DNA of 64,000 nt from Capsulimonas corticalis (GTDB lineage: Bacteria > Armatimonadota > Armatimonadia > Armatimonadales > Capsulimonadaceae). Every line of letters starts with the position of its first letter. The stretch's first letter is position 1. This document shows positions 53,952 to 63,047 of this stretch, one piece after another. Below the pieces are notes generated by a model, which worked only from the letters and a program-made list of their open reading frames with translations, was not told the DNA's origin and searched no databases. The stretch spans positions 868,001 to 932,000 of the forward strand of contig NZ_AP025739.1 in the NCBI RefSeq assembly GCF_003574315.2, written 5' to 3'. The position numbers and the translations under genes are program-made.

Positions 53952-54509
53952 CTAATCCAGCGGCCGGATCAGCTTGGCGGGCACGCCGCCGACCAGGGTA
54001 TTCGGAGCGACATCCTTCGAGACCACCGCGCCGGCCGCCACCACGGCGCCGGCGCCGATGGTGACGCCCGGCAGGATCATCGCGCCGGCGCCGATCCAGG
54101 CGCCGTTCTCGATCGTAACGGGCCTGGGGACCAGAAGGCCGGCCCGCATCGCAGGCGACCCGATCTCATGACTGGAGGTCACAATCGTCACATGGTGGCC
54201 AATGCCGACGCCGTTTCCGATGAGAATAGGAGCGTTCAGATCCAGATAGACATGGGCGTTGAACCAGCAATTGGCGCCGATTGTCAGGTTTTTCTTCATG
54301 AAGCGCGCGCCGCCGAGCGCAAACGCCCCCGTAAGCATGGTTCTGGGTCCTACGGAAACGCCGAACAGACGATAAACCGCCGCCCGCCCTCGCCCAAAAC
54401 TCTGCGCGGGCAGCATCCGGGCCAGGAACGAAGCGGCGGAAGACGCCGGATGCCAGCAGCCCGAGGTTTCTTCTTGGATGAGATGGATGATTTTTGAAAT
54501 GGAAGACAT
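53952..54509 (-). CDS. Hexapeptide-repeat acetyltransferase (WcaF/LbH type)
   Basis: A 185-residue left-handed beta-helix enzyme, probably an acetyl-CoA-dependent O-acetyltransferase acting on EPS sugars. Hexapeptide turns run from about 80 to 180: LTIGANCWFNAHVYLDL, ILIGNGVGIGHHVTIVTSSHE with the likely catalytic His, VTIENGAWIGAGAMILPGV and AVVSKDVAPNTLVGGVPAKLI. The last segment is the standard end of the WcaF/NodL group. No clear ribosome-binding site. 23 bp downstream of the next acetyltransferase gene. Confidence 0.9.
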   Translation of the reverse strand: MSSISKIIHLIQEETSGCWHPASSAASFLARMLPAQSFGRGRAAVYRLFGVSVGPRTMLTGAFALGGARFMKKNLTIGANCWFNAHVYLDLNAPILIGNGVGIGHHVTIVTSSHEIGSPAMRAGLLVPRPVTIENGAWIGAGAMILPGVTIGAGAVVAAGAVVSKDVAPNTLVGGVPAKLIRPLD

Positions 54510-54532
54510 GACGTTGGGTCGGCGCGGAAACG

Positions 54533-55219
54533 TCAGGCGTTTTCCAGTAGGCCACTTTCTTCCGATTTTGCCGCAGTCGACTGAGGCAATTTGATCTTCG
54601 CCGGTATCCCGACGGCCGTCGCCCCCGGAGGGACATCGGTCAATACCACCGCGTTCGCGCCGATGCTCGCGCCGTCGCCAATACGGATATTGCCAAGCAC
54701 GCGAGCGCCGACTCCGATAAAGACATTGTTGCCGATCGTTGGAAAGATCGGCTTATGGCGCATACCGATCGTGATCGCTCCCACCAGGGTCACATTCTCT
54801 CCGATGCGGTTCGCCATCACGGTAATCCCCACGGGATGCGGAACGTACATTCCCGGTCCCACCGGAACGGACGCCGGCATATCGAACCCATGGAGAACGA
54901 GGTTCATCCGAGAGAAGATCCCAGGCAGCACCGGGATACGCTTGCGGCTGATGGCGTGGCTGACCCGGTAGATCCATGTCGCGCGCAGGCCGCAGTAGTT
55001 CCACCAGAAATGCCATATTTCCCCGGCGGTCGGCGGCTGATCCGGCGAACGCTTCGGCTTCCATATTCGAAGCCAGGCGCTCACATCGCTCACCATCAAT
55101 TGGCCGAGGGAGAGTGTGCTGATTGCGGGTGGGTGTATGACGGCGCCGACCGGCGCGGCGCTCTCGGCCGGTCTGTCCATCGGATCCATTGTGGGAACAG
55201 CGCTTGTTTCTTCAGCCAT
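54533..55219 (-). CDS. Serine-acetyltransferase-like hexapeptide acyltransferase (CysE-family)
   Basis: A 228-residue acyltransferase. The N-terminal 75 residues are a variable, Pro-rich part; then a helical segment (ATWIYRVSHAISRKRIPVLP) precedes the beta-helix: GPGMYVPHPVGITVMANR, ENVTLVGAITIGMRHKP, PTIGNNVFIGVGARVLGNI and ASIGANAVVLTDVPPGATAVG. The family includes CysE and polysaccharide O-acetyltransferases; the operon context points to EPS decoration rather than cysteine synthesis. AAGGA supports the ATG at 55219. Confidence 0.88.
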   Translation of the reverse strand: MAEETSAVPTMDPMDRPAESAAPVGAVIHPPAISTLSLGQLMVSDVSAWLRIWKPKRSPDQPPTAGEIWHFWWNYCGLRATWIYRVSHAISRKRIPVLPGIFSRMNLVLHGFDMPASVPVGPGMYVPHPVGITVMANRIGENVTLVGAITIGMRHKPIFPTIGNNVFIGVGARVLGNIRIGDGASIGANAVVLTDVPPGATAVGIPAKIKLPQSTAAKSEESGLLENA

Positions 55220-55236
55220 ATCCGTCGTTCCTTAGT

Positions 55237-56691
55237 CTAAGCCTTCACTTTTCGCGCGAATGTCTGACGCAGCAGCCGGATATCATCCGGAGTGAGACAT
55301 TTGAGCAGCCAGCAAGCGCCGAAGTACGCCAGCGTGCAGGGAATCACGACCCACAGCCCCAGATGGAGCATGTAAGTTAAAGAAAGCAGAACCACGACCG
55401 GAGCCGAAGCCCCGACGAATCTCAGCATCTGAATGACGGCGGCGCGGCCAAAGGTATTCTCGGGAAGCTGATGGAGGTAGACCACGAGCAGATAAATCTC
55501 CAGAGCCACATCGCTGGCCATCGCGCCGATAGCGCCGTTGCCCCAGAACCGATGCGTGAGATAAGTGCCTAAAAAACAGGCGGGGATGCCGACGACCGCC
55601 GCGATCGCCGATGTCTTCACCATGGACTGCTGGCGATCGCACGAGACGACGAGGCGGGCAAAAAAGCTCGTTGCATACCAGAGAAGCATGGCGAGTCCGC
55701 CGACCCGCAGCACCGGCGCGCTTTCCAGAAATTGGCCCCGGTAGATCAAGCGCAGAACCAGCTCCGGCTGGACAATCAGCACTGCGGCGACCGGCATCGC
55801 GCAAAACATAATCAGCGTCAGCGCGCGCCGCGCCAGCCCGTCGAACTGTTCACGATCCGTGGAATACAATCTCGACAGTGTCGGCAGCAAGGCGGACGCG
55901 ATCGCGGCGGGGATAAACATCGTCGTGCCGATCAACCGAAAGGCGACGGCGTAGTAACCGGCTTCCTTATCGCTCGCGATCATCCGCAGGACGATTGGGT
56001 CCGTCTGCCCGTAAAGGGCCACAAAGGCGTACCATCCGAAATAGGGCATTCCCTCTTTGATCAGATGCACGATATCCGCGCGCGACGGCCGGCCGAACCT
56101 CCATCCCGCCGCTTTAAGCGCAACCACGTTGATGGACAGCGAAATCATGCTGCACGCCAGCCCAACGGCGATAAAGGCCCAGAGCGGGGCTTTGAGAAAC
56201 ACGGCGGCGATGGTCAGGACGGCGGAGAGGAACTTCTCGGTGACGACGATCGCATTCATGCGCGTCATGTTTTCCAGGCCCTGCAGCGCCGACCCGATAG
56301 CGTCATTGAGCGAGTTGACGAGAACGCCGATCGCGCCGATCACGACAATGCGCTGCAATACGGAATCGTAGCCCAGCAGATGGGCTATGGTGAGCGCCAG
56401 CAGCGTCGAGGCGATGCCGAATGGAACACGCATCGTCACGGCGGACGCAACCAGCACGCCGGCGCGCGAGCGGTCGCGCGCGATCTCCTTAATCAGCACC
56501 GTCGACGTGCCAAGCGCCACGAAAACGCCCGTGATCGACACCAGCGAGTAAACCGAGGAGAGTTTCCCCATGTTCGCCGCGCCGAGATAGCGCGGCAGAT
56601 AAAGGGTAACCAGAAACGCCAGCGCCCACGACAGAAGCTGTGTCACCAGCGTGGAAACGATATTTTTTGCGACCGTGCGCTTCGTGCTCAT
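55237..56691 (-). CDS. wzx: Wzx-type oligosaccharide flippase (MOP superfamily)
   Basis: A 484-residue membrane protein with 12-14 predicted helices that moves undecaprenyl-linked repeat units across the inner membrane. The N-terminal KNIVSTLVTQLLSWALAFLVTLYLPRYLG and GKLSSVYSLVSITGVF match the polysaccharide-biosynthesis family; YGQTDPIVLRMIASDKEAGYYAVAFRL is the family core. It follows the polymerase gene (123 bp gap) and precedes the acetyltransferase genes. AGGA lies ahead of the ATG. Confidence 0.93.
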   Translation of the reverse strand: MSTKRTVAKNIVSTLVTQLLSWALAFLVTLYLPRYLGAANMGKLSSVYSLVSITGVFVALGTSTVLIKEIARDRSRAGVLVASAVTMRVPFGIASTLLALTIAHLLGYDSVLQRIVVIGAIGVLVNSLNDAIGSALQGLENMTRMNAIVVTEKFLSAVLTIAAVFLKAPLWAFIAVGLACSMISLSINVVALKAAGWRFGRPSRADIVHLIKEGMPYFGWYAFVALYGQTDPIVLRMIASDKEAGYYAVAFRLIGTTMFIPAAIASALLPTLSRLYSTDREQFDGLARRALTLIMFCAMPVAAVLIVQPELVLRLIYRGQFLESAPVLRVGGLAMLLWYATSFFARLVVSCDRQQSMVKTSAIAAVVGIPACFLGTYLTHRFWGNGAIGAMASDVALEIYLLVVYLHQLPENTFGRAAVIQMLRFVGASAPVVVLLSLTYMLHLGLWVVIPCTLAYFGACWLLKCLTPDDIRLLRQTFARKVKA

Positions 56692-56814
56692 AAGGTCCTA
56701 CTGTCAGCGATCAGAAAATTTCCGCCGCCTGTGCGAAACGACGGCGGGTTGAGGAACGGCGCGCAAAGTCAATCCGCGGTTTGGCGAGACACTCGAAAGA
56801 CCTTATTATCGATA

Positions 56815-58380
56815 TTATTGCGACAGCGCTTCCGGCGGCGCCGACGCGCTTGGCCGCTGCTGCATACGCAAAACCGCGGTCGCAACGCCCGTCCAGAAGC
56901 CCGTGAGCAGCATATCCCGGAAGTTACTGAGCTGAAGATCCAGAAGCCCGAAGACCAGCAGCATCCCCGTAAAGAGGAGCGAGATCATTCCGACGGCCTT
57001 CACGGAATTATCGGATTTGTCGATCCTCATGACGGCGCAGGCCTGAAAAATGATCGCCGCGATCATCGCCCAAAACGCGATGAAGCCGAGCGTCCCCACG
57101 CGCATCCAGACCCAGAGAACATTGTTATGTGGAAGGATATCCCACCACTCATAACTCTTACTGATATCCGCGATCGGAACGGCGTGAAGCATCCGCTTGC
57201 CGTAGCCATAACCCAGCACCGGCTCCAGCTTGACCGTCGCGAGGATATCGGCGTTTTCCGCATCGCGGTAATTGTTGGAGGAGGCGTCGCGGGCGTCCGG
57301 CGCAAACTGCGACTTAATCGCGCGCGCCGGCTGTCCGATCAAGCTGGAGCTGTCCTTGAAAGCCGGATAGTAGATCGAGAAGCCTATGGCCAGCGCCACC
57401 GCCACAATTCCCGCCATTTTTCGCCGTTCCGGCAGCGCCTGATAAGCGGCCGCGATCACCAGAATGACCGCGATGGCGATCGCCGCCGTCGCGGCGCGGC
57501 GGTTGCAGGCCAGATTTCCCAGAATCACCGTAGGCAGGAGGATCCACATCACGGTGCGCATCTTCGGCTGAATTCCCGCGACCGTAAGAACCAGCAGAAG
57601 CGCTTCAAAACAGTCGAAGAAAAATGCTTCTTCGTGCGAGCCGACGCCTTGATCCGGAAGGGGCAAGCCCGCCATCGTGACGTACCGCCGGAAGGTATAC
57701 AAAATACCTTTCAAGCCGATACAAAGGACCATGATCCACTGCAGCTTCGTGACCCGGCGCATATCGGTAATCACGTTGACCGCAAGAAGATAGGCGACCA
57801 GGAAGTAAAATTGCGAGCGCACTTCCTGCAGGGAGATTTTGAAATCTCCGCCCGTGCCCACGCCATGCGCCCAGCCCAGCGTGACGAAACCGATGTAGAT
57901 CACAATGGGCAAAAAGAGCTTGCCGGCTTCCAGCTTTGTACTGCGCGTGAAAACGGCCCGGATCATCGAAATCACGCCCGCCACCAGCAGAAACAGCTCC
58001 ATCAGACTGATGGGAAGGGCTTTAAAGTTGGCGTGAGCGTATACCTGAACAATCGTATTGATGTTCATAAAGAACATCAATTTGTCTGTAAACGAGTCTT
58101 TGGGGGTGATTGGCTGCAGCTCCGACGTGCACACAATCAGAAAGACGGTGTAAGTCGCCAGCGCCGGATAGCGCCAAAGAAGGACCGGCGTCACGATCGC
58201 GACGAGCAGCACCAGCGGCAGCGCCGGATTCCCAAGGCTGACTCCCACATACGACCCGCCGACCGCAAGCGCCAGCAAGGCGGCGCCCAAGAGCAGGCGG
58301 CGCATCCTGCGCTTGTTCGCCGCAAGATACTCGTCGGCGGTCGGCGCGTCATGGAATGAGACTTTTGGCGTTTGGATCAT
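56815..58380 (-). CDS. O-antigen ligase/polymerase-family membrane protein (Wzy-like)
   Basis: A 521-residue polytopic membrane protein with about 11-12 helices. The large periplasmic loop (about 340-415) holds PVLGYGYGKRM and PHNNVLWVWMRVGTLGFIAF, the HNxxL-type signature of the O-antigen ligase/Wzy superfamily. It probably polymerises EPS repeat units. The frame opens with a TTG at 58395, but ATG at 58380 is the better start; neither has a good ribosome-binding site. The gap to the GH44 gene is 40 bp. Confidence 0.88.
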   Translation of the reverse strand: MIQTPKVSFHDAPTADEYLAANKRRMRRLLLGAALLALAVGGSYVGVSLGNPALPLVLLVAIVTPVLLWRYPALATYTVFLIVCTSELQPITPKDSFTDKLMFFMNINTIVQVYAHANFKALPISLMELFLLVAGVISMIRAVFTRSTKLEAGKLFLPIVIYIGFVTLGWAHGVGTGGDFKISLQEVRSQFYFLVAYLLAVNVITDMRRVTKLQWIMVLCIGLKGILYTFRRYVTMAGLPLPDQGVGSHEEAFFFDCFEALLLVLTVAGIQPKMRTVMWILLPTVILGNLACNRRAATAAIAIAVILVIAAAYQALPERRKMAGIVAVALAIGFSIYYPAFKDSSSLIGQPARAIKSQFAPDARDASSNNYRDAENADILATVKLEPVLGYGYGKRMLHAVPIADISKSYEWWDILPHNNVLWVWMRVGTLGFIAFWAMIAAIIFQACAVMRIDKSDNSVKAVGMISLLFTGMLLVFGLLDLQLSNFRDMLLTGFWTGVATAVLRMQQRPSASAPPEALSQ

Positions 58381-58420
58381 AAGGTTATTAGTCAACGCAA
58401 GGCTGCGGCCGTCGGATCAC

Positions 58421-60712
58421 CTAAGAATGCGCTGGGATACGCAGCAGCGTCACGGAATACGGAGCCAGCGTGAGAACGACATGCCCGCCCTGGATCGACT
58501 GCGCCGGCAGCGCCTCCAGGCGCATCGGCTCTCCGCGACGCTTGTATTGACGGCGCTCCTCCAGGGTGGCGTCCAACCTCAAGGGCGCGGCGGTCGGATC
58601 GGCCGCCAGCCGCCAGGAGCTCATCCGATGCGCTCCCGCGCTCAGGCCGCGCAGATCCAGCGGCGTGGTGACGGTCGCTTTGGGCATCTTATTGACCAGC
58701 ATCACAGTGACATCGCCGGTGGCGGAATCCAGGCCGCCATAGACGGATACGCGGCTGCTATCTGAGCTGGCCGCGCTCACGGATGTATCGCCGAAGCCAT
58801 GCCCCAATCCGTCCGCATTCCGATAGATCTTAAACGCCAGGTAACCGGCGGATTGGTCGGAGGGATACGCCCAGTAGCAGGCCATATCCAATCCTTCGCG
58901 CCCAAATACGCCGAGCGCCTCCGCAATCGTGAGGCCGCCATTCGCCGTGGCGTCCGCTCCGAAATTCCACTCCGTCAGGCCGACCTTCGTTCCTGGATAG
59001 TTCTGCGCTACCCATTGCTTCAAACGCGGGATGAGCGCGATCTTATCGCCGATCCAGGATTCATCCGTGTATTCGGGGTCCCAAAGCGAGCGGACCGCCC
59101 GGAGCCGGCGCGCCTGCGCGTCCTTGTCCACGCCGCTTCCATAAATCCCATCCCCTTGAGGATAGTAATGGACATCCAGAATGTCTAAGGATCGCCGGCC
59201 TTTTTTGCGGTCGTTCTCGCACACCTGCTTCAGGAACCAGGGAAGAAATGGACCGCCGCCATGCGCGTCGCTGTCGGCGTGAGTATGGAAGTTGTCGCTT
59301 CCACGGTCGAGCGCCGAATATTTATATCCCGTCCAGCCCCAGGACACCGGGCCGGTAATCTGCGCCGTGGGATCCACATCCTTCACCGCGTTGGAGTATT
59401 CCAAAAAGCGGCTTAAGACGTCATCATACCCCATGCGCGCCGGATGGATGTCCGTGTGCGTGGTATCCCACAGATCGGGCTCGTTATCCATGGCGTAGTA
59501 CTGGACGCCGCCATGAGCTGCGTCGCCGAACGTATGCTTGAGGTGCGCGATCCACTCATCCTGGTAGACCGCTCCCGCCATCGCGTCCGGCGGATCGGCG
59601 AACGGCCGGCCCTTGCGCGCCATGGAGGGAATGCTGGTTTGTCTGCGATTATCCGCGGGATCGTATCCCGCGATGGCGCCGTCGGCGGAGTCCAGCGGAG
59701 CGCCTCCGACTTTGGGAACGTGCATCGACCGATGCCCGCTGTTATCATCCGCCGAAACCCAGCCGATCATCGGCACGGTCAGCATTGTTTGCGTCGCCCC
59801 ATCGCGATTTGTCTGGACAAACTGGTCCGCGGCGGAGGAAGGGCCGATGGGAACTTTTCCATAAGTCGCGCGCCGATTGCGCCACTGCCAGTCGCGCGCC
59901 GCGTTCACCGCGTTGCCCTGAACCCAGTTGTAACGGCTTTTGTCGTTTCCGCCCCAACGATTGACGCCAAGCCGCAAATCCTGCAAATACTCTGGCTTCG
60001 CGAACGCCATGCCGTAGATCTGGGGAGAGATGGGATGACGGCCCGCGTTCACATCGACCGTCGCCGTCACCGTCGCCTGCGTCAGCGCCGGCGGCAATGA
60101 CAGATCGGGCAGCAGGGAGATTTGATCCAGAAAGATCTCCGGCTCCGCCGCGCCCCGCGCCTGTACGACGACGCCGCTCAATCTGGCTCCATGCGCCGCC
60201 ACGCCAAAATCGCTCACCGGGATATCGGCCACGCTCCAGCCGCCCCGGGCCGGCCGGCAATACTGCTGAAGCGATAATTTCTTGCCGAACTTCCCGTGGC
60301 CGTCCACGAGCAGGATATCCACCTGCGCGCCGCCGCGCACATACATCTCCAGCGTTCCGTATCCGAGAAGCCCGATCGCGCGATGGGAAAAGTAAAGCCC
60401 TTTCCAGTTCGCGGGCTCCATGCGGATCGCCGAAGCCCCGTCATAGACATCCTGGCTCCAGTGCAGATCGTGTTTCGCCCAGGACCAGTCCATCCACCCA
60501 CGCCCCAGCTTGTCGTCGTAAATCACGAGCGGCTCGTCGGCTCGCTCACGGAGTTCGTACTTGCTCAGGGTCGCTTGCGCGCGTGAATCTTTGTAGTGAT
60601 GGTAAGCATTGCGAACCATCGCGCGCAGCTCATGTCCGTGGCGCACACCGTATACGCCCGTCAGCGCTGTCACCGCCGCCAGCGCCCATAAGAAGCGGGC
60701 TTTGTTTTTCAC
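58421..60712 (-). CDS. Glycoside hydrolase family 44-type enzyme
   Basis: A 763-residue exported beta-glycanase-like protein. An N-terminal signal anchor (about 7-22) precedes a jelly-roll, CBM-like domain (about 55-205), the GH44 barrel (about 230-650) and a C-terminal beta domain. The acid/base Glu411 lies in YAMDNEPDLWD and the nucleophile Glu581 in VGLTEWNFGAD, both standard for GH44 endoglucanase/xyloglucanases. YYPQGDGIYG and the final TLAPYSVTLLRIP also fit. Its place in an EPS operon suggests trimming or release of the polymer rather than feeding on cellulose. Confidence 0.9.
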   Translation of the reverse strand: MKNKARFLWALAAVTALTGVYGVRHGHELRAMVRNAYHHYKDSRAQATLSKYELRERADEPLVIYDDKLGRGWMDWSWAKHDLHWSQDVYDGASAIRMEPANWKGLYFSHRAIGLLGYGTLEMYVRGGAQVDILLVDGHGKFGKKLSLQQYCRPARGGWSVADIPVSDFGVAAHGARLSGVVVQARGAAEPEIFLDQISLLPDLSLPPALTQATVTATVDVNAGRHPISPQIYGMAFAKPEYLQDLRLGVNRWGGNDKSRYNWVQGNAVNAARDWQWRNRRATYGKVPIGPSSAADQFVQTNRDGATQTMLTVPMIGWVSADDNSGHRSMHVPKVGGAPLDSADGAIAGYDPADNRRQTSIPSMARKGRPFADPPDAMAGAVYQDEWIAHLKHTFGDAAHGGVQYYAMDNEPDLWDTTHTDIHPARMGYDDVLSRFLEYSNAVKDVDPTAQITGPVSWGWTGYKYSALDRGSDNFHTHADSDAHGGGPFLPWFLKQVCENDRKKGRRSLDILDVHYYPQGDGIYGSGVDKDAQARRLRAVRSLWDPEYTDESWIGDKIALIPRLKQWVAQNYPGTKVGLTEWNFGADATANGGLTIAEALGVFGREGLDMACYWAYPSDQSAGYLAFKIYRNADGLGHGFGDTSVSAASSDSSRVSVYGGLDSATGDVTVMLVNKMPKATVTTPLDLRGLSAGAHRMSSWRLAADPTAAPLRLDATLEERRQYKRRGEPMRLEALPAQSIQGGHVVLTLAPYSVTLLRIPAHS

Positions 60713-60736
60713 GACGTCCTCGCTCGATTGGACGTT

Positions 60737-60871
60737 TTAATTCTTGACATAGTACCAGCCCAATACGGCGCAGATCCAAACGATCATCACCAGCCAGTGG
60801 CGTGACGTGATCTTCTGAGCCGTGAGGCCTATGAAGAGGGCGAAGAAAAGGATGGGCAGAACGATGGTCAC
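60737..60871 (-). CDS. 44-residue two-helix membrane protein, coupled to GT2
   Basis: A short gene starting at GTG, overlapping the GT2 stop by 4 bp (GTGA). It has two hydrophobic segments, VTIVLPILFFALFIGLTA at residues 1-18 and WLVMIVWICAVLGWYYV at 26-42, joined by a basic loop (QKITSRH) and ending VKN. It lies exactly between the GT2 and GH44 genes, and the overlap suggests translation depends on the GT2 gene. It may be a small partner subunit of the transferase. I recognise no family. Confidence 0.65.
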   Translation of the reverse strand: MTIVLPILFFALFIGLTAQKITSRHWLVMIVWICAVLGWYYVKN

Positions 60872-62187
60872 TCGGATCTATTCTCAGTGGAAACGCCGGA
60901 AACCGATCCCGCCGGCGTGCTTGGGGCGATCGGAGCGCGCTCGGTGCGCACCCACTCGCCCGCTCCGCCCCCGCGCTTGCGGAAGGGTTTCAGGGCGTAA
61001 AGACAAAGCTTCCAGACGGCGTACGCGGGCGCTTTCGCCAGGGCCGCGAAAGCGGCCTTGGGCGCGTCGGCGACCTTCAGCCCGATCAAAATATAGGCGA
61101 TCAATCCCAAGAAATCCAGCGCCGCGATCAGCGCCCAGGCCCGGGGATGCGGCAGGAGATTGAGCAGGATCGCTCCGGCCGTCAGAGCGCCCCACAATAC
61201 GATCAGCGCGCCCAGCTCCGCAAGGGGCAGGATCATCAGATCGATCGCGGCGTCGCAAAGCGCCAGGCTCCGGCGGCGCAGACCCTCGGCGAACAAGGGG
61301 AAAGCCTTCTCGCGCAGCAGTGCGTAGCGCCCGCCTTCCCAGCGCTCCCGCTGAGAGGCCGCCTGATCGGCGGTCGTAGGCATCTGCGCCATCACCTTGG
61401 CGTCCGGGACATATCCGACCAGAACATTGTGATGCCGGATCAGATCGAGGCCGTAATCGATATCTTCGGTGACGCTGTCGCCGCGCCAATGCGCTTTTTC
61501 CAGAAGCTGGCGGCTGAACGCCATACCGTTGCCCTTGAGGCCGACGCCCAGGCCAAGCCATTCCCGGCCCAGCGGCTTCACATGGTTGAACAGATCCAGA
61601 GCGCCGGCCATCAGCGCGGCCCGCCAGCCTTCGTCGACATTTAAGGCGCCGTATCGGCCCTGCAGCGCGCAAAGGCCCTGAGGATCCGAGTCGAGCGCGA
61701 TGCGGCGCGCCATCACTTCGAGGAAATCGGGGGCGATCCAGGTGTCCGCGTCCACGATCACAAAGGCGTCGGCCCCGCCCCGCTCCGCCAGCAGCGACGC
61801 GAACGCCCAGTCCAGCGCATATCCCTTGCCGCGTTCCTGAAGGTTGGCGCGCTCCATCACCGTCACGCCAAATCCGCGCGCGATATCCGCCGTCGGATCG
61901 GTGCAGTTGTCGGCGACGACGATGACTTCGTAGAGATCTTTGGGATAGGACTGCTGCTTGAGGCTGTCCAGAGTGGCCGCGATCACCATCTCCTCGTTGT
62001 GGGCGGGGATGACGACCGCAAAACGCAGGCGCGGCGCCTCCGAGTGCTCCAGACGATGCTCGTTACGATCCGCGGAGCGTCCGAAGCGCGCCGCCGACGC
62101 CGCCGCGAGCAACACCAGGAGATAGAGCACGCTTGAGGTCGTGACGACGCCAAGGGCGCCCAAAACGAGTGAAACGAGGAGTTGCAT
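60868..62187 (-). CDS. Membrane glycosyltransferase, family 2 (cellulose-synthase/hyaluronan-synthase-like)
   Basis: A 439-residue processive-type GT2. TM1 lies at about 5-35, the GT-A domain at about 50-290 and three or four helices after 310. Catalytic motifs: VVIPAHNEEMVI, VVADNCTDPT, the DAD metal site in FVIVDADTWI, TED in SVTEDIDYGLDL and QRERW in ASQRERWEGG. Such enzymes elongate beta-linked glycans at the membrane or initiate repeat units. The following small membrane protein overlaps by 4 bp. The preceding CpsD-like gene ends 7 bp upstream. Confidence 0.93.
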   Translation of the reverse strand: MQLLVSLVLGALGVVTTSSVLYLLVLLAAASAARFGRSADRNEHRLEHSEAPRLRFAVVIPAHNEEMVIAATLDSLKQQSYPKDLYEVIVVADNCTDPTADIARGFGVTVMERANLQERGKGYALDWAFASLLAERGGADAFVIVDADTWIAPDFLEVMARRIALDSDPQGLCALQGRYGALNVDEGWRAALMAGALDLFNHVKPLGREWLGLGVGLKGNGMAFSRQLLEKAHWRGDSVTEDIDYGLDLIRHHNVLVGYVPDAKVMAQMPTTADQAASQRERWEGGRYALLREKAFPLFAEGLRRRSLALCDAAIDLMILPLAELGALIVLWGALTAGAILLNLLPHPRAWALIAALDFLGLIAYILIGLKVADAPKAAFAALAKAPAYAVWKLCLYALKPFRKRGGGAGEWVRTERAPIAPSTPAGSVSGVSTENRSE

Positions 62188-62194
62188 AGAACGA

Positions 62195-63010
62195 TCAGAC
62201 CTTTGTCAGCCGCTTGCGCAGCCAGTCAGGCACATAGGAGCGAGTGCGGTTTAGGACGACGCCGACGACCTTATCGCGGCCGAGCGTATCGATCGCGCTG
62301 GCGACGACATCCGATGGCGTTGCTCCCGCGCGGGTGACCATCATCAGGCCATCGACGTGGCGGGAAAGCGGAAGAGCATTGTCCGAGGAAACAGCCGGCA
62401 TATCGACGATTACGACATCGAAGGAGTGACGCGCGGAGATCAGCATCTTGGCGACCCGGGGCGAACGCGCGAGCTTCGCGGCGTTGTTCGGAGCGCGCCC
62501 CGCCGGGATCACGACGAGGTTATCGCAGCCGGAGAGCTGCAGCGTGGGAACGATATTGTCCGAATCTTCCAGAGCGCCGACCAGACCCGCGCCGGCGGCG
62601 ACGCCGAGGCGCGCGCCCAGGTCATCTTCGCCGAGGCTTAGGTCGATCAAGCAGACTTTCTTGAACGTATCACGGCTGATGGTCATCGCCAGATGGAGCG
62701 CCGTGGTGGTCTTTCCTTCGCCGCGCACCGCGCTGCAGACGCCAAGGACATAAGGACGCTCAGCGCCCAAGGTCTCATCCGTGATCAGCGTGACTTCGCC
62801 GATGCCGGACACCTGCCGCTCCAGCGATGCGTAAAGGTGTGAAAACTCCATGGGAGTGCGCTCAACGCGCAATTCGATCGGCGCGGCGAGCGCGGGCGAT
62901 GTCTCGGGCTCCAGGCGGCTGAGAGCGGCGATATCGTTTTCATGCAGCACGCGGCGCTGCCAGTTCCCAACGGAAGTATCCTGTCCTGATCCAGGTTTGA
63001 TCGTACTCAT
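62195..63010 (-). CDS. CpsD/CapB-like P-loop ATPase (BY-kinase family)
   Basis: A 271-residue cytoplasmic ATPase that in homologues works with the Wzz-type protein to control polymer length. Walker A is AVRGEGKTTTALHL (Lys near residue 107), Walker A' is CLIDLSLGEDDLG and Walker B is FDVVIVDMPAVSS. The C-terminus ends RSYVPDWLRKRLTKV, with no tyrosine cluster; a BY-kinase normally has several tyrosines there. It may be an ATPase regulator rather than an autokinase. ATG at 63010 follows GAGAGGAT by 6 nt; a TTG at 63016 is less likely. Confidence 0.88.
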   Translation of the reverse strand: MSTIKPGSGQDTSVGNWQRRVLHENDIAALSRLEPETSPALAAPIELRVERTPMEFSHLYASLERQVSGIGEVTLITDETLGAERPYVLGVCSAVRGEGKTTTALHLAMTISRDTFKKVCLIDLSLGEDDLGARLGVAAGAGLVGALEDSDNIVPTLQLSGCDNLVVIPAGRAPNNAAKLARSPRVAKMLISARHSFDVVIVDMPAVSSDNALPLSRHVDGLMMVTRAGATPSDVVASAIDTLGRDKVVGVVLNRTRSYVPDWLRKRLTKV

Positions 63011-63047
63011 ATCCAAATCCTCTCGCGAAGCGCGCTTCGCTTACCGG

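Noticed and set aside
55732-58359. 875-codon plus-strand frame opposite the Wzx and Wzy genes
   Set aside because: It spans two real minus-strand membrane-protein genes and the gap between them. Its His/Arg-rich product is the usual antisense shadow of GC-rich coding DNA.
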